The notes beneath the pieces were generated by a model that was not told where the DNA came from, did not search any database, and saw nothing but the letters and a program-made list of their open reading frames with translations. A DNA stretch of 64,000 nt from Aquanectria penicillioides. Lineage: Eukaryota; Ascomycota; Sordariomycetes; Hypocreales; Nectriaceae. Where the stretch lies: positions 2,604,001-2,668,000 of the forward strand of contig PYIU01000002.1 of the NCBI GenBank assembly GCA_003415625.1, read 5' to 3'. This document shows positions 10,795 through 24,700 of the stretch, in pieces. Each line of letters starts with the position of its first letter. The stretch's first letter is position 1. Both the position numbers and the translations under genes were made by a program.

Positions 10795-11422
10795 TCGCTT
10801 CGCTTTAGACGCCAAGCTAGAGAACCCTTCCCCACGTTTCCTCCACAATGCTTGACACCCTCCAACTAAGCTTCTCCGCATCCCTTTTTTTTTTTTTTTT
10901 TTTTGACGCCTGCCTGCCCCAGACAACCTGGCGCCGATGCTTTCCCCAGATGATCACGTAGCGGGCCCAGAGTCCCGGGATTCTGCTCCCAAGCCCGAAT
11001 CTGCCCTGACGACTTGCGAACAACATCAGGCCACCCGGGCTCGTCTCTGTGGCTGAGATCCCTTTGCGGCTCCCTGAAAGAAAGAAGAAACAGAGTGCCG
11101 GTGTATGGCAGCACATGGCCGAGGCAGTGTGACCGAGTGGTTGTGAGGGTGAGTGATCGAGCAGGCGAAGCGAGCGAGCAAGTCTACACAGGGGAGCCCG
11201 GAGCTGAAATCAACCTGCTCTTCCCGTATGACCGAAGGTATTGCATCTTGATGTATAAAGCTTCCCCCTTCCAACCTATGAATCTTTGCATCGCTCCTCA
11301 GACTTTTTGCTCACATCCGAGGGCTCTGGTCAACAGCATCACCAGACTCTTCCTCTTCCTCTTCCTCCGTTTTTGACCTTGCCTACCACCACCCCAAAGC
11401 CTTCCAAGTTGTGACCATCAGC

Positions 11423-12961
11423 ATGTTCAACATCGACTTTCGCTCCCATAAATGGGCAATCATATACTGCGCCGTCTCGACCATCGGGGCATTGTGCTAT
11501 GGATATGACCAAATCTATTACACTGGCCTCCTTGGCATGCGCCCCTTCATCAACGAATACGGTACTGCCACCGACTCTGATGGCGACGCCGCTCTTACTA
11601 CATCCTTCATGTCTCTCACGGCCTCCATCATCTACGTAGGAGAGCTTCTCGGTGCTCTCCTCGCCGCCCCTATCAACGACAATTGGGGTCGCAAGGCCGT
11701 CTTCTACAGCGCGTCGGCCTGCATCATCGCGGGAGCAATTGTCCAGCTGACTGCCCACGGCATTGAAGGCCTCATCATTCTCGGCCGAATCCTCATTGGC
11801 CTCGGAATCGGAAAGTTCACCGTCACCAGTCTCCTATACATTGGCGAGGTCGCCCCCCTCGCTATTCGGGGACCGGCCCTGATGATGTTCCAGTTTATGC
11901 AGTCGTGCTCACAGCTGGTGGGTTCAGGCGTGACACAGGGCACCGAGACGATCCCCAACAAGAACTCCTACTTTATCCCCATGGGGCTCCTCATCTTCCT
12001 GCCTGGCTTGATGATTCTGGCCCTGCCATTTACGCCTGAAAGCCCGACTTGGTACATAATGAAGCGGCGTGAACCCGAGGCTGAAGTTGCTTTGAAAAAG
12101 ATCAACCGCAGCTCCCCCAGTTATGATCCGTCAAACGACCTTGATGCCCTTACCGAAGCCGTCCGAAGCGAGGAGATAAACAATGCCGAGTCAAGCTGGG
12201 CTTCGTTGCTGAAAGATCCGATTGAGCGTCGAAAACTCCTGTATTCCTGCGGCGCCATGGTGGCACAGCAGATTAACGGCATCCAGTTCTTCTACTCGTA
12301 TGGCGTCGTCTTTGCCCAATCTATTGGCATCAAAGAGGCCTTCACCATCTCGCTCATCACCAACGTTCTTCAAGTCATCTCTGTGGCCGTATCTGTCCTC
12401 CTCGGAAACAAGATCCAACGCCGGAAGAACCTGCTCGCTTGCAGCTTGGGAATATTTGGAGCTTTGGTTGTGGTCGGAGGTCTTGGTACGAAACGAGAGT
12501 TCCCCACTGGCATTAGCACGGCTATTGTTGTCTTTTCTTACATCGTCATTGTGTGCTTCAACTTTTCGCTAGGACCCCTGGCTTTTACCATTGCGTCGGA
12601 GATGGCTGTTGGTCGAAACAGAAACAAGATCATGTCGTGCTCTATTGTTTCTTTCTTCTTCACAGTCTGGGTCATCGCCTTTACCTCACCTTACCTGTAC
12701 TACTCTGCCAACCTGGGACCCATGCTATGCTTTGTCTATTCCGGCACAACCATAATTACCGTTGCCTATGTCTGGTTTTGCGTTGGCGAGACGAAGGGAC
12801 GCACAAACCAAGAGCTCGAGCGATTCTTCATTGACAAGATCCCTGTTCGACAATGGCGAGATCATAAATTCGAGGACTTGGCACCAGCAGAGGATGAGAA
12901 GGCTTTCAACAAGAAGGATATCGTTCCAAGTGGCACATCTGCCGAAGTCGAGAATGTTTAA
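11423..12961 (+). CDS. MFS sugar-porter family transporter
   Basis: Plasma-membrane sugar/H+ symporter of the major facilitator superfamily, intronless and 512 aa. The first ATG of the frame is at 11423; the frame extends a few codons upstream without another ATG. Hydrophobic segments fit 12 membrane spans. Family signatures: DNWGRKAVFY after span 2 (GRR/K loop), RILIGLGIGKFTVTSLLYIGE, PESPTWYIMKR closing the first half, QQINGIQFFYSYG in span 7, and GETKGRTNQELERFF near the C-terminus. It resembles the alpha-glucoside/hexose branch, but the substrate cannot be read from sequence. It is divergent from the transaldolase, with a palindromic element between them. A retrotransposon LTR begins only 58 bp after the stop codon, so its native 3' end is displaced. 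The frame has no break. Confidence 0.92.
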   Translation: MFNIDFRSHKWAIIYCAVSTIGALCYGYDQIYYTGLLGMRPFINEYGTATDSDGDAALTTSFMSLTASIIYVGELLGALLAAPINDNWGRKAVFYSASACIIAGAIVQLTAHGIEGLIILGRILIGLGIGKFTVTSLLYIGEVAPLAIRGPALMMFQFMQSCSQLVGSGVTQGTETIPNKNSYFIPMGLLIFLPGLMILALPFTPESPTWYIMKRREPEAEVALKKINRSSPSYDPSNDLDALTEAVRSEEINNAESSWASLLKDPIERRKLLYSCGAMVAQQINGIQFFYSYGVVFAQSIGIKEAFTISLITNVLQVISVAVSVLLGNKIQRRKNLLACSLGIFGALVVVGGLGTKREFPTGISTAIVVFSYIVIVCFNFSLGPLAFTIASEMAVGRNRNKIMSCSIVSFFFTVWVIAFTSPYLYYSANLGPMLCFVYSGTTIITVAYVWFCVGETKGRTNQELERFFIDKIPVRQWRDHKFEDLAPAEDEKAFNKKDIVPSGTSAEVENV

Positions 12962-13013
12962 GGGAGAATTGTGGTTTCCGTAGTTAATTGTGGTTGGACT
13001 GGGATTACCAACG

Positions 13014-13018
13014 GATTC
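13014..13018. repeat. Left target-site duplication (GATTC) of the outer LTR element
   Basis: GATTC lies immediately before the left LTR, and the same GATTC follows the right LTR at 34203-34207. Five base pairs is the usual duplication length for LTR retrotransposon integration. Confidence 0.85.
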
Positions 13019-13228
13019 TGTTGGTTCCGTGATATTGTGATGAAGACGTTACGGAGGGCGCCGGAGTCCGGTTTCATAGGTGTTAGAGATACAGGCTTAT
13101 CTCAGAGGGATGTGAAACAGGCTCTTCTATAAGGAAGATGCCTTCAGCCCCTCCTCTAGAGGAAGGGAGAGATAGAGATGAATTGACTACAATAAAACCA
13201 CTGCATGCAGTAATACTGCCTATTAATA
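13019..13228 (+). repeat. Left LTR of the outer element
   Basis: 210 bp, starting TGTTGG and ending TTAATA (originally CCGACA, as in the right copy). Its outer half keeps its G/C bases while its inner end carries transitions; see the findings. Confidence 0.85.
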
Positions 13229-15889
13229 CTAATTAATGTTATTATTAGGTAATATAAAATAATAAATTAGAAGAGACTTATCTTATATATTTTAGATATA
13301 AAGTTAAGTGCTATAATATATAATCTAATAAAAAGACAATCAATAAGCTATTTATATTACCTGCTTAAAATATATACTAAAAAAGTTTTAATTAACCCTT
13401 TAAGGTATGCCCTATTGTATATTATAATATATAATATTTTTATATAATATATTAATAGAATCTTATAATACTATTAAATATATTAAATAATAAAAAATAT
13501 ATAATATATAGTATTGTATTTATATAGAAGATAAATAAAAGCAATAAGATTTAGCTATTAATTAAGGAATAAATAAAATGCCTTAAATTAATTAAAATTA
13601 TAAAAATAAAAATAGATTTAATTAATTAAATTAATTTTTACTATTTAAAAAGAAAGTAAAAAGCATTAAAATAAAATATAATATATATACTTTTAGATGC
13701 ATTTTTAATTATAAGGCAAAAAGAACTCTTTTAGAAGAAGAGCAATTAAATTGCTTTATTAAGAATTTTTAGGATTAAAGCGCTAATAATTTCTTTTAAT
13801 TAAAGATCTTTATATAAAGAAGCCTAAAGAATATACTTTACTATAAAGGAATCTATATAGAGAAGAAGAATATAAAGATTAATATAATTTTTATAGAGCT
13901 ACTAAAAGTAAAGAAATTCTTTATATAGAATAAAGATATACTATATAAATTAAAGGTATATTTAAATATAGTAGTATACTAATAATAATAAAAGATCCTT
14001 ACTATTTAAAAGATAATATTTTAAATAATATTAACTTTAATACTACTAAACTCTATATTTAATAATAATAAAAAAAGGAAATAAAGCAATAAAAAGAAAG
14101 AATTAAAGTTAAAAAATAAAGATTAATATAAGAAATGCCTTTTAAAAAAGGTAAAAAAATAAGCAATATAAATATAAATATCCTTATAAAATAAATAATC
14201 CTTTCTTTTAAAATAATAAATATATAAAATAATATTAATAATACTTTATTATATTAAATAATCCTTTTAATTAAGGTTTTAAATAAAAAGCTAAATTTAA
14301 TAAAGGCTGCTTACTTTATAAAAATATAGAATAAAAAAAGAAACTATATAAAAGATATATATAATATTTTAAATAATAAAATTTAATACTTCCTTAATAT
14401 ATATTTAATAATTAAAATAAAACTATTTTAATTTTATATACTATTTTTAATAATTCTTAATAAATAAATAAGTAATTATTTTATTTATTATATTAGCTGC
14501 AATTTAACCTTTATAGAAATATATAAATAAATAAAAAGCTACTTTAATATAGAGATTAATTAGCAATATTACTATATAAACTAAAGCTCCCTTATATTTA
14601 ATATTATAAAGAATAATAAAATATATAAAGAAAAAAATATAATAAAAGTCCTATAGTCTTTATTTAATAAGCTTTAACTTTATTAAAAAGCATTTAGCCT
14701 TAATTATATAGGTAAAGACTAATTAATTATTAATATAATTTAAGTATACTATAATATTTTTAAGCTAGTATTTATATTATTTAATTCTATAAAAAAGTTT
14801 AAGGAATTATACTTATAACTTTAATCCTTAATTAAGATATTATAATATTAATTAATTATAAGTATATTAAACTAATATATCCTAAATTGTAAATTTTACT
14901 GCTATAATTATAATAAAAAGTATAAATAAAAATATAATTATAGCTATACTTAAGGTAGCCTATTTTAAAAAAAAAAGTATTATATATATAATAAAAAAGG
15001 GTATTTTTCTATTAAATATTTAAAAGATAAAAAATATTAAATTAAAGACTAATGCTTTAAGGAATAAAGGTTATAAAAAGAGAAGTATAATATATAGAAG
15101 TATATAGCTTTTTTAATTAGCTATCAAGGAGAACTATTATAAAATAATATATATAATAGTAAATACTTAATAGATAAAGAGTTTAAAAGTAATAACTATT
15201 TAACTATAGCCTATCTCTTAAATAAAGTATTTTAGTATTAATTTAAAGATTTATATAAAAAAAGAAAGTAAGTAAAGCAAAAACTAATAATTTTTTCTTA
15301 ATTGCTATTTATATAAAGTATTTTAAGGCATTATATTAAATATAAATACTATAATAATATTAATAGCTAAAAAGAATTAATTTCTAGTATTATAATAAAA
15401 AGACTTAATAATTAAGCTTAATATAAAGGAAGCAAAAGCAGCTAAAATACACTTTAGTAATAGCAGCTTATATAATTTACTAAAAATAATAGTAGTCTAA
15501 ACCCTAATTAAAATAGTTTTATTCTATATTATAAATATATTAATATTATTTCTTTTTTACCTTAAGGATATAAACTGCCTTAATATCTATTTAAATAATA
15601 TTATTAATAAATTAATATATAGGGATAAAAGAATCTTAATTATTTAAAAATAAAAATATCTATAATTCTTTTTAATTAAATAAAAAGCAGTAATTGCTTT
15701 TTTTAATAAAGCTAAATTATAATATATTTATATATATTTTAATTATCTATTTATATTATATTTATATAAGCTATTAATAAAAGCAAGCTATAATATTAAA
15801 TATAAAGCAATTAAAATAATAAAGAAGTTCTATTATTACTATTAAATAAAAAGTAAAGCATTAAAATAATTTAAGTTTATACTAAAGGA

Positions 15890-18343
15890 TAATTATAACT
15901 TTAATTATAAAGTAATTATTAATATAATATATTTAGATTCTTAATTAATTCTTTATATTATTAATACTATAATATCTTTTTAAGTAAAATAATTCCTTAT
16001 AAATATATTAATAAAAGAAACTTAAAAAGCATTAAAGATATATTAAATTAATATTTATTTTAGTCTATTAAATATTATTACTTATAATACTAATATTAAT
16101 TTTATAGCTATTAAATTTAAAAGTAAAGCTAAATTAATAGGCATTACTTACTATTAAATCTTAATTAAAGTATATTAATTAATTAATAAAATTAAATAAT
16201 ATTATATATTAATATAATATATATTTAAGATTATAAAGGCTAAACTTTAAGATACTATATTTATAAATATAATTCTTTAAATAAGCTTTAAGGCAGTTAA
16301 TAATATAGCTAGCCCTAATAGATTAATATTAACCTTATTAATATTTAGTACTTACCTATAAATTATAATAAATTTACTATTAACTTCTTTATCCCTTTAA
16401 TATATAAATGCAGTCCTTAAAGCAATAGTAAAGCTATATAAGCTTATTATAAAATGTAAGATTAATAAAGCATTAAAGATATATAATAGACTTAATATAA
16501 TTAAGGTCTTACTATAGTCCCTTAAGTTAAAGAGTAAAGTCTATATCTATTAAGAAAATAAAAAATAGAAAGAACTATATAAAGTCCTTAAAGTAATTAA
16601 ATTTAAAGTAATAGTAAATATAAAGAATAAACTAATAGTATTTTAAATAATAGCTATATAATTATATTATTAATACCTTAAGGTAACTAAAAATATATTA
16701 GTAAAGGAATATAAGGAGATTTTAATACTATTTAAGTATCTTAAACTAAAATGACTCTATTAATAAGGCAGACCTTTAAGAAACCTAACTCCTTAAAATG
16801 CTTTATTAAAACTATTAAAATAAAAAGGCAGGCTAAAAAAAAACTCTTTTTATAGCTTATTATAGTTAAATTACTATAATAATAAAAAAAATTAAAGAAG
16901 AACTTTATTTTAGATAATGCCTATTTAATTAATAAAAGAATAAAGGTCTTTACTATATATAAAGAAGCAGTTAATTAAGAACTTATATATAGGCTATATT
17001 AAAAAGGAAAAATAATTAGCTTTAATAAACTATTTAAAGAATTAAATAATATTAAATTAAACTTATTGCTAAAGATTAATATTTTAAAATCAATTTTATA
17101 TAATAAAGATAAATATTATAAAATATATATTTTTAGATTATAAATAGTCTATAAAATTAAAGGAAAAATAATAATAATACTCTATAAAAAGTTTTATTTT
17201 ATTATATAAAAATATAGCAATAAAGAAAAAAAGGAAATTTTTATTTAATTATTAATAATTTAATAATATAACTAATAATTAATTCTAGCCTTTACTTTAA
17301 CCTTCTAAAAGAAAGAAATGCGCCTAATGCTATATAATATTATATAAGTATACCTATAGTTAAAATCTTAATTAAATTAATTAATATTAGTATATTTACC
17401 TTAAGAATTAAAAAAGAAGTACCTTAAGGGAATAATTTTAAAAGTTATAAAGCTACTATATAGCATTATAGAGGCAAAAGTCTATTAATTTATAATATAC
17501 TATAGCTACTATAAGGAGAAATTAATAATAAAGATATTAGCATTTAACCCTTACTTAATAATTATAAAGAGCAATAAAGACTTTAGTATTATTAGCCTAT
17601 AGACTAATAATACCTTTAATTTAAAAATAAATGCCTTTTTAATAAAGAAAGAGAAAGAGCTTTAAAAAGCTAGCTTTAAAGTAAAACCTTAAATAGTTCT
17701 AAAGAATAGAATAATTAGCAACTTTAATAAATACTAAATATAAATAGAAAGAGAATAAATAATAATTATTTAAAAAGAGTAAGTAAAAAAGCTTATAATA
17801 ATAAATAAAAAGATAGAAAATAAAGTATAATAATATATAAAATAATATATAAAAGGAGTATATATTGCTTCTATTTATTAATTAAAGGCAGTATATAATT
17901 ATTTTATTGCAGTATAGGTATAATAATTAATTAAAAATAATATCTATAAGATTAATTAAAAAATTGCCTAATAAATAAATAATAAAAAGAAAGGTCTTTA
18001 CTTTAAAGCAATTAATTTAATAAATATTAAGCTAATAGTCTTTATAAATAAAGCATTTATAAATAATAAAGATTTAAGTTTTTAAATAAAATATATAATT
18101 GTATTAATAAATAAAGAATATATAAAGGATAAAGCATTTACTATATATAGCAATATTATTTATTAATTATTAATAAAATATAAAAAAGTTACTAAAAGTA
18201 TTTTAGCATTAAAGATTTATAGTTTTATTAATAGATTTAATCTTAAATATATAATTATATATATATTATATATAATTATATAGAGAATAAAATTACTATT
18301 AATTCTATTAATAATTTATATAAATTTCTATTTACTTTATAAC
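15890..18343 (+). pseudogene. Degraded copia-type polyprotein remnant (integrase, RT, RNase H)
   Basis: Discontinuous coding traces with many in-frame stops, recognisable because residues not affected by C-to-T/G-to-A change persist in the family order integrase, reverse transcriptase, RNase H. The remnant is cut at 18343 by the gypsy insertion inside the RNase H region and continues at 33748 to about 33970. No functional product is expected. Confidence 0.65.
18339..18343. repeat. Left target-site duplication (ATAAC) of the nested gypsy element
   Basis: ATAAC precedes the LTR at 18344 and recurs at 33743-33747 directly after the other LTR. Removing the insert with one ATAAC restores a continuous RNase H reading frame of the outer element. 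Confidence 0.8.
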
Positions 18344-18654
18344 TATTATAGTTTATTTATTCTATTATAAATAGTATTAAAAGTAACAATCTTAATAATA
18401 AAACTATTATATTACTCATTTTATAGTTATACTAAAAGGCATATATATAGGCTTTATAGTTATATTAAAATTAATAGCTTAGCTATAGGTAATAATTAAT
18501 TGCATATTAAACTTTACTTAACTTATATCTTAAGACTACTATAATAATAGGTCCTAAGGTATAAATATACTTATAGATTATTAACCTTTACTTAAGAGAT
18601 ATAAAGGCTAATTATTTAAGAGTACTATTTATTATATAATCTATATATATAATA
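18344..18654 (-). repeat. LTR of the nested gypsy element (3' LTR by coding orientation)
   Basis: 311 bp, starting TATTATAG and ending ATAATA (originally TG..CA, judging from the RIP pattern). Near-identical copies occur at 33433-33742 in the same orientation, and at 25920-26230 and 30587-30897 inverted. Confidence 0.82.
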
Positions 18655-19762
18655 AGTGCCTTTAAATTAAAAAAAGATTACTATTTATAATAATAAAAAC
18701 TAAAGTTAAATCTTTAATATTTATTTTATATTTACTTTATTTATTAATTATTTTTATTTATTTTATATAACTATAGTATTTAGCTATTAGCTTTTAAATT
18801 TTTAGTAAAGTTTTTAAATCTTTATATAGACCTATAGATTTCTTTATTATTTCCTTTTAATTTTATATAACCTTAATAGAATTTAGCTAGCCTAATAACT
18901 ATTAGTATTAATATATAAAGTATTAAAAATATAATTAATTAAATAGATTATTAATATTAATAATAGTAAAAAGGGATCCCTTTTTATTAAAAGCTAACTT
19001 TAATAGCCTAGCTATTAATTTCTTTATTGTGCTATTAGGCTTATAGCACTTAAAGGAGCTAATTACTATAGCCTTATTAAATTGCTTCTTTTTTAAAAGA
19101 AAGTTATTAATAGGCTATAAATTTATATATTAATATACTATATTATCTACCTAAAGTATTAATAAAGGCATCTATTTTAATAGGCTAAAAGTAAATATAT
19201 AAAATAGTTAATTGCCTTTAGCTAATCTACCTTAAGAGAGTTTAGATTTAATTTAAGCTATAATAATTTTAATTAGCTTAGCTTTATTAGCTATTAAAAG
19301 AGCTATTAACTTAAATTTCTTTACTTTTACTATTTAAACTATTAATTTTTTAATTTTATTATTCTAACTATTACTAATAGTATTAAAGTAAATAATTAAA
19401 TTATTAAAAGTAAAAATATTAATAGCTTATTCTTTAATTTTATTAGTAATTTTATAAAATTTAATATTAATAGATTTAATATTAGCTTTAAGCTACTTCT
19501 TAAGTTAAGTAACTTTATTCTTTAAAGTTTTAATTTTAATTATAGCTTAATAGGCATTAATAGCTATATTAATTATAATAGCTTTTGCAATAAATAAATT
19601 ATTTTTAATAAAGTAATTATATTAATTTAATATATTAATATCTATTAAATAATTATACTTTATAATAATAAAGTATTTAATAGCTAAAATATTAGTTATA
19701 TTATAAGGATTAATAAAAACTATAGCTATTGCCTTTTCTTTTTTAGGCAGTTTAGCTATAAA

Positions 19763-19957
19763 GTGCTAATAGTTCCTTTAAAACTTATTGTACTTATTGT
19801 TTTAATAGAAAATAAAGGTATTTATAGTAGCGGTTTTAATATATTAAATAAGGCTAAATTCTATTTTAAAAGGCTTAAACTTAATGCTAATCTTTTTATT
19901 AATTTAATTATAGTATTAATTAATAATTTTTTTATACTTAATAAAAAGGTCTATTAA
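19763..19957 (+). other. 64-codon open frame in the gypsy 3' region, conserved in the inverted copy
   Basis: One of only two frames above 60 codons inside the 21-kb block; the other is its inverted counterpart at 29283-29477. The two peptides match at about 50 of 64 positions. It is antisense to the pol traces of its element and begins at a GTG, not an ATG. It is a fragment of transposon DNA, not a gene I can name. Confidence 0.4.
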
Positions 19958-22900
19958 AGGGTAGGATTTATTAAGTTTATTACTAAAAGTACCCTTTAGG
20001 CCATAAAGCTAAAAGTTATAAGTAAGGCAAATAAATATATTATTTTGCCTTTAGCTTTTTAACCTATTAATTAGTTTATTTAAGAGATAGTAATTACTAT
20101 AGGTTATAGTGCCTTTAGTATTAATTCTATTATCCTTTAACCTTATTATCTCTATTAATTTATTGTATTTATAGTAGGCTAATATAAAGAGATAGAGGAC
20201 TTACCTTAATAGGTAGTAGGGCTCTTAAGCACAGCTATATAGGTATACTGCTATACCTTAAATAAAAGACATATTGCTAAGCGGTAGACTAATGCTCAAT
20301 AAGTTAAAGCTTATATACAATACATAAGTTACCTAAAGACCTATCTTGTATTACTTTAATTAGCTAACTCTTACAGCTAAACCTTTATTTATAGAAATGT
20401 TTATTTTTTATTTAAATCCTTTATAAGTGCTAATAGTTAAAGCAATAAGATTTTAATTTGCATTTTAAGTATTTAAATCCCTTCTGCTATATTAAGTAAA
20501 AGTCTTTCCTTCTAAAGTCTTCCTACTAATACTCTTTTTACTATATTTAGTATATTCCCTATTAATTACTATAATCTTTTTATTGTTTTTTTTATTTTTA
20601 TTCTTTATTCTATTATCTAAAGATAAAAACTTTTAATTTTAATTTAAATTTTCTTTCTTTTTTATCTATATTAATGCATTTATATTATTTTAAAGTTATT
20701 GTATATTAGCATTTAAATCTTTATTAAAAAGGCTAATATTATTATTAATATAATTGCAATTAATAGTAAAGTTATAAGTAAATTCTATTAAATTATTATT
20801 TTCTACTAAAAATACTATAATTAATAATATTATAGTATTAAAATTATTAATATTAATATTAGATTTATTACTGCTATTATTATAAGCATTAATAAGCCTA
20901 TTATATTTATTAAATAATATTTAATGCCTATTTAAAAGTTTAAATAAAATATTATTATAGAAGACTTTATATTTATTAAAAAAAGACTAATTAATATAGT
21001 TTTTAATAAATTAATTAATAGATTTATGCTTTTTCTTAATAGAATAAGCTTTATATATATTGTTTTATTGCTTAATTTACTAATATATAGCAATAAGTTC
21101 TATATTGCTATTAGCTAATAGTAAAAGGTCTAAAGCTAAAAGGGCTTAAGCTATAAAGGGGTATTAAAATTAGTAGTAAAGGAGCTAAAATTAATAGTAA
21201 AGGTACTAGATTTAATATAGTAAGCATTAGGCTAGCTATTATATAGATATTTATAAAAAAAAGGTAAAGAAAAGTATAGAAATTAATAGTAAAGGGGCTA
21301 AAACTAATAGTAAAGATATTAAATTTAATAGTATAGATAATAGTTTTTATAGCAGTTAAATATTTATATAAAATAAAGAAAAAAAGCTAAAAAGTTTAAT
21401 AGGCAATAGGTTTTAGTACTTATACTATTAAAATTAATAAAATATAGGGCTATATATAGAAATAGAAAATAAAGGTTATATAAAATTAAAGAAGTTAAAA
21501 AAGGTGCATTAAGCTATAGCAATTGCCTTTATATTATATAGATATTTAATTATTTACTTTATTTAATTACTCTAATTATATATTAAGTAAGCTAATTATA
21601 AATTACTATTAATCTATTTTAAATATTCCCTTTTTTATAGAATTTAGCTATTTTTATATTAAATCCTTTTAAATTAAATAGTAAATATATAAAAGAGAAT
21701 TTTCTTATAATAATAAAAGTTAATAAATAGCTTTTAGCTATTTAAATATTAGGTTTACTATACTCTATAGCAATTTTTAACCTTTTTTTTATATTCTTTT
21801 TTCTATAGTATAAAGTTAGCAATTAAGTATTTATTAATAAAATTAAAAGTATTTTTTTTAATTTAATTTTATTTATCTATTTATTATCTTTAGCAATATA
21901 TTTTTTTTATTGCAATAAAAAGTAATGCATTAGCCTTTATTTATACTATTAGATCTTTTACTAAATGATTTTATTTACTTTCTATTAGCCTATTGCTTTA
22001 TTTCTATTAATTTTAATAGCTAGCAATAATAGTAATATATAATTAAAAGGGTTATCCCTTTACTTTAGTTTCTATATTTAAGCAATAAAAACTATTAAAT
22101 ATATTTATTAATATAAAGAGAAGTTAAGTTTAATAGCTTAGCTATAGATCTTATAGATTACTTTATAGGGTTTAGCTTTAGTAAAAGACTATTTATACTT
22201 TAGTTTTTTTAGTAAATAGTATTCTTTATATAGCTATAGGTAAATAATATCTTCTTTATTAATCTTAATTAATTAATAATATTAATTATATTAAATCTTT
22301 AATAGTATAGTTGCTATATTTATTAAAAGTTATACTTTCTATAAGTATAACTTATATAGAACCTTTAGTGCAATTCTATTAGCTTTTTAATTAATAACCT
22401 TACTTTTAGCAATAAATTTAATAATTATTTTTAGTTTAAAACTATATAGTAGTTTATTTAATAAGCAATTTATAGCTAAAGCAATTATATTATTTAAATT
22501 ATATTAAATTACTAAAAGTATTTATATTTAAGGTATATTTAGCTTTATAGTAATATAATATTATATTGCAATTTTTACTATTTAATTCTTTTTTTTAAAT
22601 ATATTATTAGTTTAAAAGTAATATATAGTAAATATAAAGACCTTTATATTAAAAAAGGCTAATATAGCTCTTTATATATTGCTTATAAACTTTAGGTTTT
22701 AATTACTAAAAATATATATAGATATTCTTTAATTGCATAAAAGTAATGCCTTTAGTAAAATAAATGCTTAATTTTATATAGTATATATTAAATACTTTAA
22801 TATAAAAATAGTTTTCTTTAAAAATAAATAGTTTATTAAATATAGCTAATTTAGCTTATTATAATTTAGGATTATCTATACTATACCTATAGATATAACT

Positions 22901-22979
22901 TTAAAAAGGTTAATTATAAAGTTTAATATAATAGTATAAAATAATTATAAAACTATAAAAATTAACTTTAATTTGCCTA

Positions 22980-24700
22980 TTAGCAGTTTTCTATCTATTA
23001 AATTCTCTCTATATATTAGGCAATATATAATAAACTTTCTTACTATTTTATTTATTCTATAGAAATAAATATAGCTTAATTTATATAAAATCTTAAAGAT
23101 TTTAGTATACTATAAGTTATTATAAATAATTATAAGGATAGTTTTAACTGCTAGCCTAAAAATATAAAGTTTCTTTTGCCCTTTATAATCTATATAATAA
23201 AGCAATTTATTTTCTACTAGCTCCTATAGATAGAATGGGTTTATATATTGCTTTTTCTATAGGTTTTAAGTATTATTCTATTAAATCCCTTAAATATAAA
23301 TGCAAATTCTATTAAGTTTTAGATCCTTACTATATCCTTTAAGCATTTCTTTATAGAATTTAAGTAATATTATAATTTTAATTGTATTGGCTTTTACTAT
23401 ATTGGCTTTAGCATTTAGCTTATTAAAATGGCTATTTATAGCTTGCTAATAGAGTGGTTTCTTTATTAATAGCCTTAAAAGAGTATTTAGAATTATATTA
23501 AGGGTTTTAAGAATATAGAATATTTTTAGGTTAAATCTAAAGAGATAATTAAAGATTTTAATAAGCTTTAGGTTAGCTTTATTAAGGTTTATTATATTAA
23601 GGGAAGTATATATTATAATCCCTTTTATAATAGTATAATTTATTATAATATTAATTAAATTGCAATTAAATTAAACTATTTTCTATAGCTTTTTAATAGC
23701 TTAAGCAATTATTGCTACTTTTGCCTTAATAAAACTATAGCTTTATTTTACTAAAGAGGTTAACCTTAAAAGAAATAGTATTAATTTTAATTAAATAGCT
23801 AGAATATTCTTGCCTAAAATGCTAATTCTATTTTAGTCCCTATAGAGCTAGAAGATATATAATTTAAATCTATTTTTATATACATTTAGCTTAAAAAATA
23901 AAGGCTTTATTAAATTGTAATAATAGAGAAAGAACTACATTCTTAAAAAGGTTTTTAGGTTTTAAAATGCTTTTAATTCTTTTTCTATTAATTTAAATGT
24001 TTAAGTTATTACTTTTTTCCTTTAAGCCAGTTTTAATAGCCCAATTGAAATTAATTACTACTTCTTAACTTATTGCAATATTGCTATTTTTTATATCTAT
24101 AGAGATTAGATTTAGATATTATACTATAGAATCCCTTACTATAGGTATTTTACCATTTTAATAAAGGTTTTAAGCGCTAATAGGTTCTTTAAAAAGGTTA
24201 TTTTTGCAAATGCCTTTAATCTATTGCTTATTTTATAGATTCCTTTACTATTAATAATAAAACCTAATAGCTATACTATAGGGTATCTAAAAAAGGATTT
24301 TTTTATTACAATTTATAGCCTATTATTCTATATTAACTTTAGGATGATTTTTAAGTGCTTTAAATAGTTATTTAAAGTATTAGAAAAGATAATTATATTA
24401 TTAATATAGGCTTATATAAAGTGTTTATATTCCTTAAAAAGTTAGTCTATAAATCTTTATATAAATGCTAGTGCATTTTTAAATTCTATTAATATAATAT
24501 TAAAAACCTTAAGTCCTCTATTAAATATAACAATTATATAGTTTCTATAGGCATTTAAAATAGATAGCTAGTAAAAAAACTTTAATCTATCTATTATAAA
24601 GTAAAATTTCTTACCTTTTATATTAGCTATAATATTAAATTAATTAAATAAAGAGTAAGCATTAAGTATAGCTAGTTAATTAAGTAATTATAAATTAACT
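22980..24700 (-). pseudogene. Degraded gypsy pol remnant (RT, RNase H, integrase zinc finger)
   Basis: Minus-strand traces interrupted by stops. RT palm motif near 24350-24400, flanked by residues typical of fungal Ty3/gypsy RT (FxRFIDxLFKEYKHF before it). RNase H-type ELKAF and KPLFFKLNVYKNRF near 23850-23990. Integrase zinc-finger spacing H..H..C..C near 23000-23150. Identification rests on order and residual motifs only; no product is expected. Confidence 0.65.

Larger units (their letters stand above)
10097..11422. promoter_or_regulatory. Divergent promoter region, transaldolase (-) and sugar transporter (+)
   Basis: About 1.3 kb between divergent starts. It holds two palindromic elements (10401-10427 and 10775-10794). 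It also has a (CATTCC/CACTCC)-type pyrimidine tract near 10677-10730 and an 18-base T run near 10887-10904. I find no gene; short open frames here lack family resemblance. Confidence 0.6.

Noticed and set aside
6840..13018. Secondary-metabolite gene cluster
   Set aside because: No polyketide synthase, peptide synthetase, terpene cyclase or tailoring oxygenase is present; the genes are primary sugar metabolism types.
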